Shown one piece after another: positions 1-7,498 of a stretch of 64,000 nt of DNA. Position numbers and translations under genes: made by a program. Where the stretch lies: NCBI GenBank assembly GCA_947629645.1, contig CANREV010000003.1, positions 62,001-126,000 on the forward strand, read 5' to 3'. Positions within the stretch are counted from its first letter, which is position 1. Each line of letters starts with the position of its first letter. The notes under the pieces were generated by a model. The model saw only the letters and a list, made by a program, of their open reading frames with translations. It had not been told where the DNA came from and did not search any database. This stretch comes from an uncultured Acetatifactor sp. (GTDB lineage Bacteria; Bacillota; Clostridia; Lachnospirales; Lachnospiraceae).

Positions 1-650
1 AAAAGCAGATTTCTTCCCTGAAAGATCAGATCAAACGTCTGGGCGATGTCAACGTAAACGCCATTGAGGATTATAAAAATCTGATGGAGCGTTTTACTTT
101 TATGAAGACCCAGCATGACGATCTTGTGGAGGCGGAAAAAACGCTGGAGGGCATCATCACGGAGCTGGACGATGCCATGAGAAAACAGTTCACCGAAAAG
201 TTCGCGGAGATCACAAAGGAATTTGACAAGGTGTTCAAGGAATTGTTCGGAGGCGGAAAGGGAACGCTGGAACTGATGGAGGACGAGGACATTCTGGAGG
301 CGGGCATCCGCATTATCGCACAGCCTCCGGGAAAGAAACTGCAAAATATGATGCAGTTGTCAGGCGGTGAGAAAGCGCTGACGGCCATCGCTTTATTGTT
401 CGCCATTCAGAATCTGAAACCTTCGCCGTTCTGTCTTTTGGACGAGATCGAAGCGGCGTTAGACGATTCCAATGTGGGGCGTTTTGCCAAATATTTACAT
501 AAGCTGACAAAGAATACGCAGTTTATTGTGATCACCCACCGAAGAGGAACCATGGAGCAGGTGGACAGGCTGTATGGAATTACCATGCAGGAAAAGGGCG
601 TGTCCGCTCTTGTAAGCGTCAACCTGATCGACAAGGAACTTGATAATTAG
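1..650 (+). CDS. smc: Chromosome segregation protein SMC, C-terminal part
   Basis: The frame is open from the left edge (first full codon at base 3), so the N-terminal head, hinge and most of the coiled coil lie outside the window. SMC is the ATPase core of bacterial condensin, acting with ScpA and ScpB in chromosome compaction and segregation. Visible are the post-coil segment RLGDVNVNAIEDY, the ABC signature LSGGEKALTA and the Walker B motif CLLDEIEAALDD, followed by the switch histidine in ITHRRGTMEQ. The order signature, Walker B, H-switch and the short distance to the stop are those of an intact SMC C-terminus. ftsY follows 31 bp downstream, the usual Firmicute pairing, so the two are probably cotranscribed. 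Confidence 0.95.
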   Translation, partial: KQISSLKDQIKRLGDVNVNAIEDYKNLMERFTFMKTQHDDLVEAEKTLEGIITELDDAMRKQFTEKFAEITKEFDKVFKELFGGGKGTLELMEDEDILEAGIRIIAQPPGKKLQNMMQLSGGEKALTAIALLFAIQNLKPSPFCLLDEIEAALDDSNVGRFAKYLHKLTKNTQFIVITHRRGTMEQVDRLYGITMQEKGVSALVSVNLIDKELDN

Positions 651-681
651 GTATAGATAAGGTTTTGACAGGAGGACCGGA

Positions 682-1659
682 ATGGGAGAGGAGAAAAAGG
701 GCTTTTTCGCCAGATTGAAAGCGGGTCTGACTAAGACCAGGGACAATATCGTCAGGGGCATCGATTCCCTGTTTAACGGTTTTTCAGCTATCGATGAAGA
801 TTTTTATGAAGAGCTGGAAGAGATCCTGATCATGGGCGACATTGGCGTCAACGCCACCAACGCCATCGTGGAACGGCTCAGGGAACAGGTGAAAGAACAG
901 CATATCAAGGAGCCTTCGGAATGTAAAAAGCTTCTCATCGAAAGCATCAAAGAGCAGATGCAGGTGGACGAGACCGCCTACACTTTTGAACAGGAACAGT
1001 CCGTCATCATGGTGATCGGCGTAAACGGCGTAGGTAAGACTACCACTGTTGGAAAGCTTGCCGGTAAACTAAAAGAGCAGGGCAGAAAAGTCCTGATCGC
1101 GGCGGCGGATACTTTTCGGGCGGCGGCGGGAGACCAGCTTGCGGAATGGGCCAGACGCGCCGATGTGCCCATGGTCGGAGGCAAAGAGGGAGCGGATCCT
1201 GCCAGCGTAGTGTTCGATGCGGTCAGCGCGGCAAAAGCCAGGGGCGTGGATGTGCTTTTGGTAGATACGGCGGGGCGTCTCCACAATAAGAAAAATCTGA
1301 TGGAAGAACTTCGCAAGATGGACCGGATCATCAACAAGGAATATCCTGACGCCCACAGGGAAAATCTGATCGTTTTAGATGGCACAACGGGGCAGAATGC
1401 ACTGGTCCAGGCAAGGGAGTTTGGCGAGGTGGCAGATCTTACCGGAATCGTACTGACCAAGATGGACGGTACTGCGAAAGGCGGTATTGCCGTGGCGATA
1501 CAGTCGGAATTAAGAATTCCCGTGAAGTATATCGGCGTGGGAGAGACTATTGAGGATCTGCAGAAATTTGATTCCGATGAGTTTGTGAATGCGCTGTTTG
1601 ACGTAAAGCGGGAGGAATCTGAGGCGGAGACGGAAAACACAGAAAGCGCAGAAATTTGA
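682..1659 (+). CDS. ftsY: Signal recognition particle receptor FtsY
   Basis: FtsY is the GTPase receptor of the signal recognition particle and docks Ffh-ribosome complexes at the membrane. The 325-residue protein is the short Gram-positive form. It has a basic N-terminus, a helical N domain, then a G domain with the P-loop GVNGVGKTTT at about residue 113, the DTAGR motif and TKMDG. The ATG at 682 follows GGAGG (671-675) at good spacing. The last 18 residues are Glu-rich and look dispensable. It lies directly behind smc, as in most Firmicutes. The family assignment is certain from the motifs; cotranscription with smc is inferred from spacing. Confidence 0.97.
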   Translation: MGEEKKGFFARLKAGLTKTRDNIVRGIDSLFNGFSAIDEDFYEELEEILIMGDIGVNATNAIVERLREQVKEQHIKEPSECKKLLIESIKEQMQVDETAYTFEQEQSVIMVIGVNGVGKTTTVGKLAGKLKEQGRKVLIAAADTFRAAAGDQLAEWARRADVPMVGGKEGADPASVVFDAVSAAKARGVDVLLVDTAGRLHNKKNLMEELRKMDRIINKEYPDAHRENLIVLDGTTGQNALVQAREFGEVADLTGIVLTKMDGTAKGGIAVAIQSELRIPVKYIGVGETIEDLQKFDSDEFVNALFDVKREESEAETENTESAEI

Positions 1660-1791
1660 TCCGGAAAGCGTAAGCGGCCGCAGGAAGGACGAGGCAAAAC
1701 AAAAATCAGGCGGGAATCAGTAAGCGGTAAAAGACAGAGCCGGAACGGCAACGGAAAAATAGAAACTGAGTAAGAAGGAAGGATTCATGTT

Positions 1792-3015
1792 ATGGAAGAA
1801 CAAATGCTGACACTGGAGAAATTTGAGCAGGCCTCTGAAGTGGTAAAGAAAGTGACATTGGAGACAAAACTGGTTTACAGCGACTACCTGAGCAGCCAGA
1901 CGGGGAACAAGGTTTATCTGAAACCTGAAAATATGCAGTTTACGGGAGCGTATAAGCTGAGAGGCGCATATTATAAGATGAGCACGCTGACGGACGAGGA
2001 GAGACAGAAGGGTATCATCACCGCGTCCGCCGGCAATCACGCGCAGGGAGTTGCCTATGCGGCGCAGCGCTACGGCGTAAAAGCGACCATTGTAATGCCG
2101 ACCACCACGCCGTTGATCAAGGTGAACCGCACGAAAGGCTACGGAGCCGAGGTAGTGCTTCACGGAGATGTTTATGACGAGGCGTGCGCAAAGGCATATG
2201 AGCTGGCGGAGGAACACGGGTATACTTTTATCCATCCCTTTGACGATCTGGCGGTGGCCACCGGACAGGGTACTATTGCAATGGAGATTGTAAAAGAGCT
2301 TCCGCTGGTGGATTATATTTTGGTGCCTATCGGCGGCGGCGGACTGGCAACCGGCGTTTCTACCCTGGCAAAACTTTTGAATCCCAAGATCAAAGTGATT
2401 GGTGTGGAACCTGCGGGGGCAAACTGTATGCAGGCTTCTTTAAAAGAGGGAAAAGTAGTTACCTTGCCTGCTGTCAACACCATTGCGGACGGCACGGCTG
2501 TGAAGACTCCGGGCGCGCTTTTGTTCCCCTATATCCAGAAAAACATCGATGATATCATTACGGTGGAGGACGAGGAACTTGTCGTGGCTTTCCTTGACAT
2601 GGTGGAAAATCACAAAATGGTGGTTGAAAATTCAGGCTTGCTGGCGGTAGCGGCGCTGAAGCATCTGAATGTTAAGGATAAAAAAATTGTATCGATCTTA
2701 AGCGGAGGAAATATGGATGTGATCACTATGTCCTCTGTGGTACAGCAGGGGTTAATCATGAGAGACAGGATTTTTACCGTGTCTGTCCTCTTGCCCGACA
2801 AGCCGGGAGAGCTCTGCAGAGTGTCCGGCATCATCGCGGAGGTAAACGGCAATGTGATCAAGCTGGAGCATAATCAGTTTGTGTCCATCAACAGAAATGC
2901 GGCGGTGGAACTGCGCATCACTTTGGAAGCGTTCGGCCCGGAGCACAAAAAGCAGATCATGGAAGCATTGGAAAAAGAAGGATATAAGCCGAAACAGGTA
3001 AGGACAAATATCTGA
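1792..3015 (+). CDS. ilvA: Threonine ammonia-lyase with C-terminal ACT domain
   Basis: This PLP enzyme deaminates L-threonine to 2-oxobutanoate and ammonia, the entry step of isoleucine synthesis or of threonine catabolism. The PLP lysine is expected at K55 in TGAYKLRGA. The motif SAGNHAQGVA and a glycine-rich phosphate loop GGGGLATG follow, and an ACT domain occupies about residues 325-407. At 407 residues with a single ACT domain it is the short type, also labelled TdcB in some annotations, so biosynthetic versus catabolic use is not settled by sequence. The presence of ilvB, ilvN and ilvC ten kilobases away favours biosynthesis. AAGGAAGG lies nine bases before the ATG. A second in-frame ATG at 1804 is possible. 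Confidence 0.9.
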   Translation: MEEQMLTLEKFEQASEVVKKVTLETKLVYSDYLSSQTGNKVYLKPENMQFTGAYKLRGAYYKMSTLTDEERQKGIITASAGNHAQGVAYAAQRYGVKATIVMPTTTPLIKVNRTKGYGAEVVLHGDVYDEACAKAYELAEEHGYTFIHPFDDLAVATGQGTIAMEIVKELPLVDYILVPIGGGGLATGVSTLAKLLNPKIKVIGVEPAGANCMQASLKEGKVVTLPAVNTIADGTAVKTPGALLFPYIQKNIDDIITVEDEELVVAFLDMVENHKMVVENSGLLAVAALKHLNVKDKKIVSILSGGNMDVITMSSVVQQGLIMRDRIFTVSVLLPDKPGELCRVSGIIAEVNGNVIKLEHNQFVSINRNAAVELRITLEAFGPEHKKQIMEALEKEGYKPKQVRTNI

Positions 3016-3133
3016 CGGGCCGAGATGAATATCCGGCGGACGCCTGACAGATTGGGATAAACATCTGGCGGAACGATGGGCACCTGACAGATTGGGTGAA
3101 CATCTGACGGATCCGGCGGACGCCTGACAGGCC
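3010..3133 (+). repeat. Degenerate intergenic direct repeats (ATCTGACGG units)
   Basis: Three imperfect units begin at about 3010, 3063 and 3102. They share ATCTGRCGG, then CCTGACAGATTGGG (3043-3056 and 3083-3096), and two carry GGCGGACGCCTGACAG. Spacing is irregular (about 53 and 39 bases). The array starts inside the ilvA stop region and ends about 30 bases before yitT. No reading frame or hairpin explains it. Confidence 0.6.
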
Positions 3134-3161
3134 GCAAAATAGAAATGGGAGTCGTAGGGAT

Positions 3162-4067
3162 ATGGCGATGAGCAGGGAGCAGGAGAAAGAGATCCTGTAT
3201 GAAGAGAAAAAAACATGGAAAAGAAGAGTCCTGGATTATCTCATCATTACAGCCGCGTCTTTTTTGTACGCGGTCGCGGTCAGCCTGCTGTTAGACCCGA
3301 ACGAGCTTGCTCCCGGCGGTGTGACTGGTATAGCGGTGATCCTGAACCGTGTCACCCATATAACCACCGGAACATGGATTTTTCTGATTAACGTGCCGAT
3401 CCTGATTCTGGGGATGTGGAAGTTTGGACTGCGGTTCATCTTATCTACCGCTTACTGCACCCTTGCAATTTCTTTTTTCACCAATCTATTAAGCAAAACA
3501 GGCGCGGTTACTGAAGACCTGTTTCTCGCGTCCGTGGCTGGCGGCGCGCTGATGGCGGTGGCGTTGGGAATGGTATTTAAGGCGGGTTCCACCACTGGTG
3601 GTATGGATATCATCATTAAATTGCTGCGGCTGAGATTTCCCTATGCCAGGACCGGATCTTTATTTCTGCTCACAGACGCGGCGGTGGTGACTCTTTCCGC
3701 GGTGGCTTTTCGAAACTTGGAAGTAGCCCTGTATGCGGGGCTTGTAGTGGTGATCAATTCCTTTTTGCTGGATGTGGTGCTCTACGGACGGGACGGCGCC
3801 AAAATGATCTTTATCATCAGCGACCATTACGAGGCTATCACCAGGCGTATTCTGGAAGAGATGGATATCGGCGTCACATACATTTCAGGCAGCGGCGCTT
3901 ACAGCGGCAAAGAAAAAAACGTGATTATGTGCGTGATGAAAAAACAGTTGTCTCCCAAGGCTGAGGAGATTGTCAAGGAGGAAGATCCCATGGCGTTTAT
4001 GATCGTCACAAGCGCTACTGAGATTTTTGGAGAGGGATATAAGAATATTTTCAGCGAGAAGCTGTAG
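3162..4067 (+). CDS. YitT family membrane protein
   Basis: This 301-residue protein belongs to the YitT family: about five to six N-terminal transmembrane helices followed by a cytosolic DUF2179 domain. Visible support is the hydrophobic segments from residue 25 to about 195, the family's LDPNELAPGGVTGIAVI and GSTTGGMDIIIK loops, and the C-terminal domain ending FMIVTSATEIFGEGY. The function of the family is not established. The start could be the ATG at 3162 or at 3168, and neither has a strong Shine-Dalgarno. It is flanked on both sides by degenerate intergenic repeats of different sequence, which is unusual for a core gene. Confidence 0.9.
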   Translation: MAMSREQEKEILYEEKKTWKRRVLDYLIITAASFLYAVAVSLLLDPNELAPGGVTGIAVILNRVTHITTGTWIFLINVPILILGMWKFGLRFILSTAYCTLAISFFTNLLSKTGAVTEDLFLASVAGGALMAVALGMVFKAGSTTGGMDIIIKLLRLRFPYARTGSLFLLTDAAVVTLSAVAFRNLEVALYAGLVVVINSFLLDVVLYGRDGAKMIFIISDHYEAITRRILEEMDIGVTYISGSGAYSGKEKNVIMCVMKKQLSPKAEEIVKEEDPMAFMIVTSATEIFGEGYKNIFSEKL

Positions 4068-4087
4068 CGGAACTGTTACGCGGAACC

Positions 4088-4222
4088 CGGACAGACTGTG
4101 AACCGGGGACCCGGACAGTGCGTGAAACCGTAACTCGGACAGACCATGAACCGGGCCTCGGACAGTGCGTGAAACCGTAACTCGGACAGACCATGAGCCG
4201 GGACCCGGACAGTGCGTGAAAT
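4088..4222 (+). repeat. 47-bp tandem repeat downstream of yitT
   Basis: A 47-base unit starts at 4112, 4159 and 4206 (last copy cut after about 17 bases) with only a few differences between copies. Each unit is itself two diverged halves of about 23-24 bases, both opening with CGGACAG. A further half-unit is seen at about 4088. The array lies between the yitT stop and the flagellin promoter and contains no convincing reading frame. Confidence 0.8.
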
Positions 4223-4227
4223 AATAC

Positions 4228-4256
4228 TTGCCAGATTTCCCCAACTGTTTTATAAT
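4228..4256 (+). promoter_or_regulatory. Sigma-A type promoter of the flagellin gene
   Basis: TTGCCA (4228-4233) and TATAAT (4251-4256) are separated by 17 bases. The -10 is perfect and the -35 matches four of six. The predicted start is near 4263, giving a leader of about 65 bases before the flagellin ATG. Confidence 0.75.
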
Positions 4257-4327
4257 ATAAAAGAGAAGAGATTCGTAAACAGAAATGCTTTGAAAACATT
4301 TTTGTATTTGAGAGAGGAAGTGGTCAA

Positions 4328-5107
4328 ATGAGCATTGGAGCGATTAATACACATAATGTTTACGGGCCGAACAGCACTCATAAATTGTATGAACGTCTCT
4401 CCAGCGGTAAAAAGGTCAACAGAGCGGCGGACGATGCTGCTTCGTTAGCGATCATCCAGAAGCTGCTCACGGAAGAAACCGGTTGGAATGTAGGCACGCA
4501 GAACGCCTGGCAGGGTACGGGCGTGGTCAATGTGGCGGACGGGGCGATGGGTCAGATCACGGATTCTCTGCAGAGAATGAATGAGCTCGGCGTGTACGCC
4601 CAGAACGGTACGTTGTCAGATTCCGACAGGGAAATGATCCAGCAGGAAGTAGACCAGCTGAAAGAGGATATCCAGTCGTTATCCAAAAACACTACTCTGA
4701 ACGAGAAAAAGCTGTTAGACGGCAGTATGGCGGATATCCAGCTTGCGACAAACCCCAGAGGCGGCGGTCTGAGTATCCAGCTTGAGGATACGACTTTGGA
4801 GTCGTTGGGGATCGCTGATTTTGACGTGACGAAAGATTTTGATCTGGATTCTATAAAAGGCGCGCTGGAAAAGGTATCACAGGCAAGGAGTACCATGGGA
4901 GCTACTGCTAACAGCCTGGAGCATGTGCGCAATTCCAACAACACAACGGCGGAGAACCTTTTGGCATCAAGAAGCCGGTTGGAAGACACAGATATAGGAG
5001 AGACTTCGTCAAAACTGCAAACCAATAAAATTTTAGAACATTTTCGGTTTATGCTGCAAAAGCAGAACCAGAATCAGCGGATGTCCATCCTTGGAATGTT
5101 CTCCTGA
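4328..5107 (+). CDS. Flagellin family protein, short form
   Basis: Flagellin is the secreted subunit of the flagellar filament. The 259-residue product has the conserved N-terminal D0/D1 segment (LSSGKKVNRAADDAASLAI, residues about 24-42) and the C-terminal coiled coil (NLLASRSRLEDTDIGETS). Almost nothing lies between, so the surface-exposed D2/D3 domains are absent. The C-terminal tail ending MSILGMFS is not the usual LLQ/LLR ending. No other flagellar gene occurs in the window and the promoter is vegetative in type. GAGAGGAAG precedes the ATG. It may be a minor or alternative filament subunit; that role is inference. Confidence 0.85.
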   Translation: MSIGAINTHNVYGPNSTHKLYERLSSGKKVNRAADDAASLAIIQKLLTEETGWNVGTQNAWQGTGVVNVADGAMGQITDSLQRMNELGVYAQNGTLSDSDREMIQQEVDQLKEDIQSLSKNTTLNEKKLLDGSMADIQLATNPRGGGLSIQLEDTTLESLGIADFDVTKDFDLDSIKGALEKVSQARSTMGATANSLEHVRNSNNTTAENLLASRSRLEDTDIGETSSKLQTNKILEHFRFMLQKQNQNQRMSILGMFS

Positions 5108-5173
5108 GCGGTGTAGACGCGGTTTGATTACAAAGGATGAGTTACGGCGGATTATAAAAATAATCAAATTACT

Positions 5174-5201
5174 AAAAAAGGACTGGAGACAGTCCTTTTT
5201 T
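5174..5201 (+). terminator. Rho-independent terminator after the flagellin gene
   Basis: GGACTG (5180-5185), loop GAGA, CAGTCC (5190-5195), preceded by A6 and followed by T6. It would end the flagellin transcript about 70 bases after its stop codon. Confidence 0.85.
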
Positions 5202-5217
5202 GTTGTATACAGGCGCA

Positions 5218-5376
5218 GTCAGTTTCCTGTGAAGCGTTTCCCGCCTAGTGCAAGTGAAGCGTGTCTGTTTGGTGCAAAAGGTTTTCCACCTGGTGCAAGC
5301 GCGTCAGTTCGGTGCAAATTTTTTCCCGGCTGGAACAAAGCGCGTCAGTTTCACGCAAAAGTTGCCTGCTCTGCAC
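5218..5376 (+). repeat. Degenerate ~40-bp intergenic repeats (GTGCAA units)
   Basis: Four diverged copies start at about 5218, 5263, 5303 and 5344, each opening with GTCWGTTT-like sequence. They carry one or two GTGCAA words separated by a T/C-rich stretch (TTTTCCCGCCTGG type). Together with the flagellin terminator this array fills the gene-free stretch 5108-5430. Open frames across it have no ribosome binding site and no recognisable protein. Confidence 0.6.
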
Positions 5377-5430
5377 AGAACCCCATATGTGCCGTCCGAA
5401 AAGCGGCAATAAAGGGAAGGTGAATCAAAG

Positions 5431-5670
5431 TCAGGAGAAAAGAAGCTCTGAAATATCTACTTTCAGTACTTTACAAAACATTAACAATTCATAGTCCGCT
5501 ACGAACCGTTCCTGCTTTTCAATACGGCTGATTACTTTTTGAGACAATTCTATATTTTCCAGCTGCATTTTGATGGCTAATTCTTCCTGCGTCATTTTCT
5601 GGTCGATGCGGAGCTGCTTTATTTTCGGCCCTACAATATTTGCTTTACCATCATAATTATATATTTTCAA
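5431..5670 (-). CDS. Small XRE-family helix-turn-helix regulator
   Basis: A 79-residue DNA-binding protein consisting of little more than one HTH_3/XRE domain: IKQLRIDQKMTQEELAIKM forms helices 1-2 and the turn, and SQKVISRIEKQ is the recognition helix. The start is TTG at 5670-5668, chosen because GGAGG (complement of 5678-5682) lies seven bases upstream and no ATG is available. A perfect palindrome GAAACGTTTC at 5688-5697 sits just upstream of the ribosome binding site and could be an autoregulatory operator. There is no adjacent toxin, phage or restriction gene to suggest a target. Its regulon is unknown. Confidence 0.8.
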   Translation of the reverse strand: MKIYNYDGKANIVGPKIKQLRIDQKMTQEELAIKMQLENIELSQKVISRIEKQERFVADYELLMFCKVLKVDISELLFS

Positions 5671-5687
5671 TTTTTAACCTCCATGTC

Positions 5688-5697
5688 GAAACGTTTC
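5688..5697 (-). promoter_or_regulatory. Candidate operator of the XRE regulator
   Basis: GAAACGTTTC is a perfect 10-base palindrome six bases upstream of the regulator's GGAGG. Small XRE repressors commonly bind such sites at their own promoter; binding here is inferred only. A second palindrome (GCAGGAT / ATCCTGC with a five-base loop, 5731-5749) lies a little further upstream. Confidence 0.35.
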
Positions 5698-5759
5698 TAT
5701 TGAATAACCTGGACGGACTATACTTGATCCGCAGGATATGGAATCCTGCAGCGTGGTGT

Positions 5760-5853
5760 CGTCCGCAGACGGAATATGGGCTTGGTGTGGCATCGTCCAC
5801 AGACGAAATATGGGCTTGGTGTGGCATCGTCCACAGACGAATTATGGGCTTGG
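5760..5853 (+). repeat. 34-bp tandem repeat
   Basis: A 34-base unit opening CGTCCACAGACGAAATATGG begins at 5760, 5794 and 5828. Copies one and two differ at only two positions, and copy three diverges in its last third. It lies in the gene-free region between the XRE gene and the DUF4190 cluster. Confidence 0.85.
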
Positions 5854-6230
5854 CTTCCTGCCGCATCATGATCTTATTTAGAAGAATACGCTAACTGCTT
5901 GTTTTACATACCTTAAAGATGACTAAAATAATATTTTGTGTCGGAAAGCGCCGTTATATAAAATCAAAAAGCTGACTTTTTCTGCAAAACAATTTAAAAT
6001 GCACATACCTATCTTTAGAGTAAAAATAATATGTATATCACTTATAATTTTGAATGCTGACATATTTTTATATATTGGATTTTACATAAGCTTTTACATG
6101 ATATTTCCGGGACCGGCAGAAAGAAATTTGATTTTTGCGGCAAGTTGATGCGGACAGTCCGGACAATGGTTAATATAACAATAGAACCAAAGGAACTAAA
6201 AGAACCAAAAGAACAGCAGGGAGGAACAAA
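5854..6230. other. AT-rich intergenic stretch without a recognisable gene
   Basis: This 377-base stretch is clearly more AT-rich than its surroundings. A 70-codon frame at 5936-6148 has no ribosome binding site and reads as random hydrophobic sequence. A small hairpin AAAAAG-ctga-CTTTTT lies near 5969-5984. The promoter of the downstream DUF4190 cluster must be here, but no clear -35/-10 pair was found. Confidence 0.5.
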
Positions 6231-6638
6231 ATGGACGGACAGAACATGGGAAATGAACAGAATAATCAAAACAATGGGAACAATGGGAACGGGCAGTACA
6301 GCAATTATCAGGACAATACGGCTAATATGTACTATCAGACACCCGTGGAGGCTGCGGAACCGGCAAAGACAAACGCACTGCAGATCATAGGTCTGGTATG
6401 CGGCATTGTCGGCATAATTGTAGGATGCTGTACCGGATTGGGCGGTCTGATTTTTGGTATCATCGGTCTGATCTGTGCGATCATAGGCAATAATCAGGGA
6501 AAGACCGGAGTGGGCACCGGCGGTCTGATCTGCTCTATTATCGCTATCGTCCTAAGCATCATTGTTTTGATCGTGGCACTTGTATTTAGCGAAGCGCTGT
6601 TTACTTATCTTAATACATACGGAAACTACCCTTATTAA
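6231..6638 (+). CDS. DUF4190 domain membrane protein
   Basis: A 135-residue protein with an Asn/Gln/Gly-rich cytosolic N-terminus (residues 1-45). Two strongly hydrophobic Gly/Ile-rich helices follow (about 50-82 and 95-118), separated by a short loop, the arrangement of DUF4190. GGGAGG lies eight bases before the ATG. It is the first of three small membrane protein genes, with the next ATG three bases after its stop. DUF4190 has no established function; the pairing with DUF2752 and a Tic20-like protein suggests a shared envelope role, which is inference. Confidence 0.8.
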   Translation: MDGQNMGNEQNNQNNGNNGNGQYSNYQDNTANMYYQTPVEAAEPAKTNALQIIGLVCGIVGIIVGCCTGLGGLIFGIIGLICAIIGNNQGKTGVGTGGLICSIIAIVLSIIVLIVALVFSEALFTYLNTYGNYPY

Positions 6639-6641
6639 CTG

Positions 6642-7058
6642 ATGAAAAAGCAGAAATCGCTGGAGGATGATCTTTACAAAATCGGGATATGGGTCTTGGC
6701 GGTATGCTGTGTCGCGGTGCCGGTTTATTTTGGCGCGCTGCTTAATCATGTTAATCTGCCGTCTTGCGTTTGGTTCACTTATCTTGGTATTTATTGTCCG
6801 GGATGCGGCGGAACACGGGCTGTTGACGCTTTACTGCATGGGCGCGTTCTGGAATCCGTATGGTATCATCCGCTGGTCCTTTATACAGTGGTAATCTTCG
6901 GCGGCTTTATGCTGACCCAGACGCTTCAAAGGCTGGGAATAAGACATGTCAAAGGCTGGAAATTTCATAATTGGTATCTCTATGGAGCTATTCTTGTCAC
7001 AGGCTGTAATTTCCTGATAAAAAATCTGCTGTTGCGTTTTTGGGGAATTGCCTTATAA
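6642..7058 (+). CDS. DUF2752 domain membrane protein
   Basis: A 138-residue membrane protein carrying the DUF2752 hallmark CPGCGGTRA at about residues 51-59. That motif lies between a first transmembrane helix (18-38) and two more (about 78-98 and 112-130). The two cysteines could bind metal or form a disulfide; the family's function is unknown. The start is three bases after the DUF4190 stop with no own Shine-Dalgarno, so translation is probably coupled. The gene is the middle member of the 6.2-7.4 kb cluster. Confidence 0.8.
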   Translation: MKKQKSLEDDLYKIGIWVLAVCCVAVPVYFGALLNHVNLPSCVWFTYLGIYCPGCGGTRAVDALLHGRVLESVWYHPLVLYTVVIFGGFMLTQTLQRLGIRHVKGWKFHNWYLYGAILVTGCNFLIKNLLLRFWGIAL

Positions 7059-7106
7059 ATTAACATGATAGAATGCATCGGAAACGATGCGGAAAGGACA
7101 AAAGAA

Positions 7107-7418
7107 ATGAATGGTAAAGTGACTGGTATTTTATCTTACATCACATGGATCGGTTGGATCATAGCTTATTTCGCGGGAGACAGGGAGGGCGCCAAGTTCC
7201 ATTTGAACCAGTCGTTGGTTCTTTGGCTGGCCGAGATTTTGCTGATAGCAATCGCCTGGTCGGCACGTTTTATTCCTCTGGTAGGATTCGTTGTCGGTGT
7301 TGTTGTGCGGATTATACAGGTTGTGCTTTTTATATTCTGGCTCATGGGCCTGATTGCGGCGATCAAAGAAGAAGAAAAACCGCTTCCTCTGATTGGCAGC
7401 ATCAAAATCCTGAAATAA
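7107..7418 (+). CDS. Small membrane protein, Tic20/DUF4870-like
   Basis: A 103-residue protein with about three membrane helices. It opens with NGKVTGILSYITWIGWII and has AKFHLNQSLVLWL between helices, which resembles the DUF4870/Tic20-like family (loop with HxxQ before a helix). The ATG at 7107 was chosen because GGAAAGGA lies ten bases upstream; an in-frame ATG at 7065 lacks one. It ends the three-gene cluster and is followed by a strong terminator. Family membership is by pattern only; function is unknown. Confidence 0.65.
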   Translation: MNGKVTGILSYITWIGWIIAYFAGDREGAKFHLNQSLVLWLAEILLIAIAWSARFIPLVGFVVGVVVRIIQVVLFIFWLMGLIAAIKEEEKPLPLIGSIKILK

Positions 7419-7439
7419 TCTGATACAGAAAAGTATAGC

Positions 7440-7471
7440 AAAACGGTTCGGAGCTTTCCGAACCGTTTTAC
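7440..7471. terminator. Bidirectional terminator
   Basis: AAACGGTTCGGA (7441-7452), loop GCTT, TCCGAACCGTTT (7457-7468), a perfect 12-bp stem with A- and T-runs at its base. It serves the + strand membrane-protein cluster and could also serve the - strand lipoprotein gene that converges on it. Confidence 0.85.
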
Positions 7472-7498
7472 TATCACGCATTTGCAGATTTTCAGTTT

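Noticed and set aside
4228-4330. Sigma-28 promoter for the flagellin gene
   Set aside because: No TAAA-N15-GCCGATAA match; the sigma-A type boxes fit much better.
5091-5423. 110-codon frame over the GTGCAA repeats
   Set aside because: It overlaps the flagellin stop, the terminator and the repeat array, has no ribosome binding site and shows no protein-like composition.
4088-5853. CRISPR array suggested by the 47-bp and 34-bp tandem units
   Set aside because: Units are contiguous with no unique spacers between conserved repeats, copy numbers are about three, and no cas gene is present.
5936-6148. 70-codon hydrophobic frame
   Set aside because: AT-rich sequence produces it by chance; there is no ribosome site and no recognisable family.
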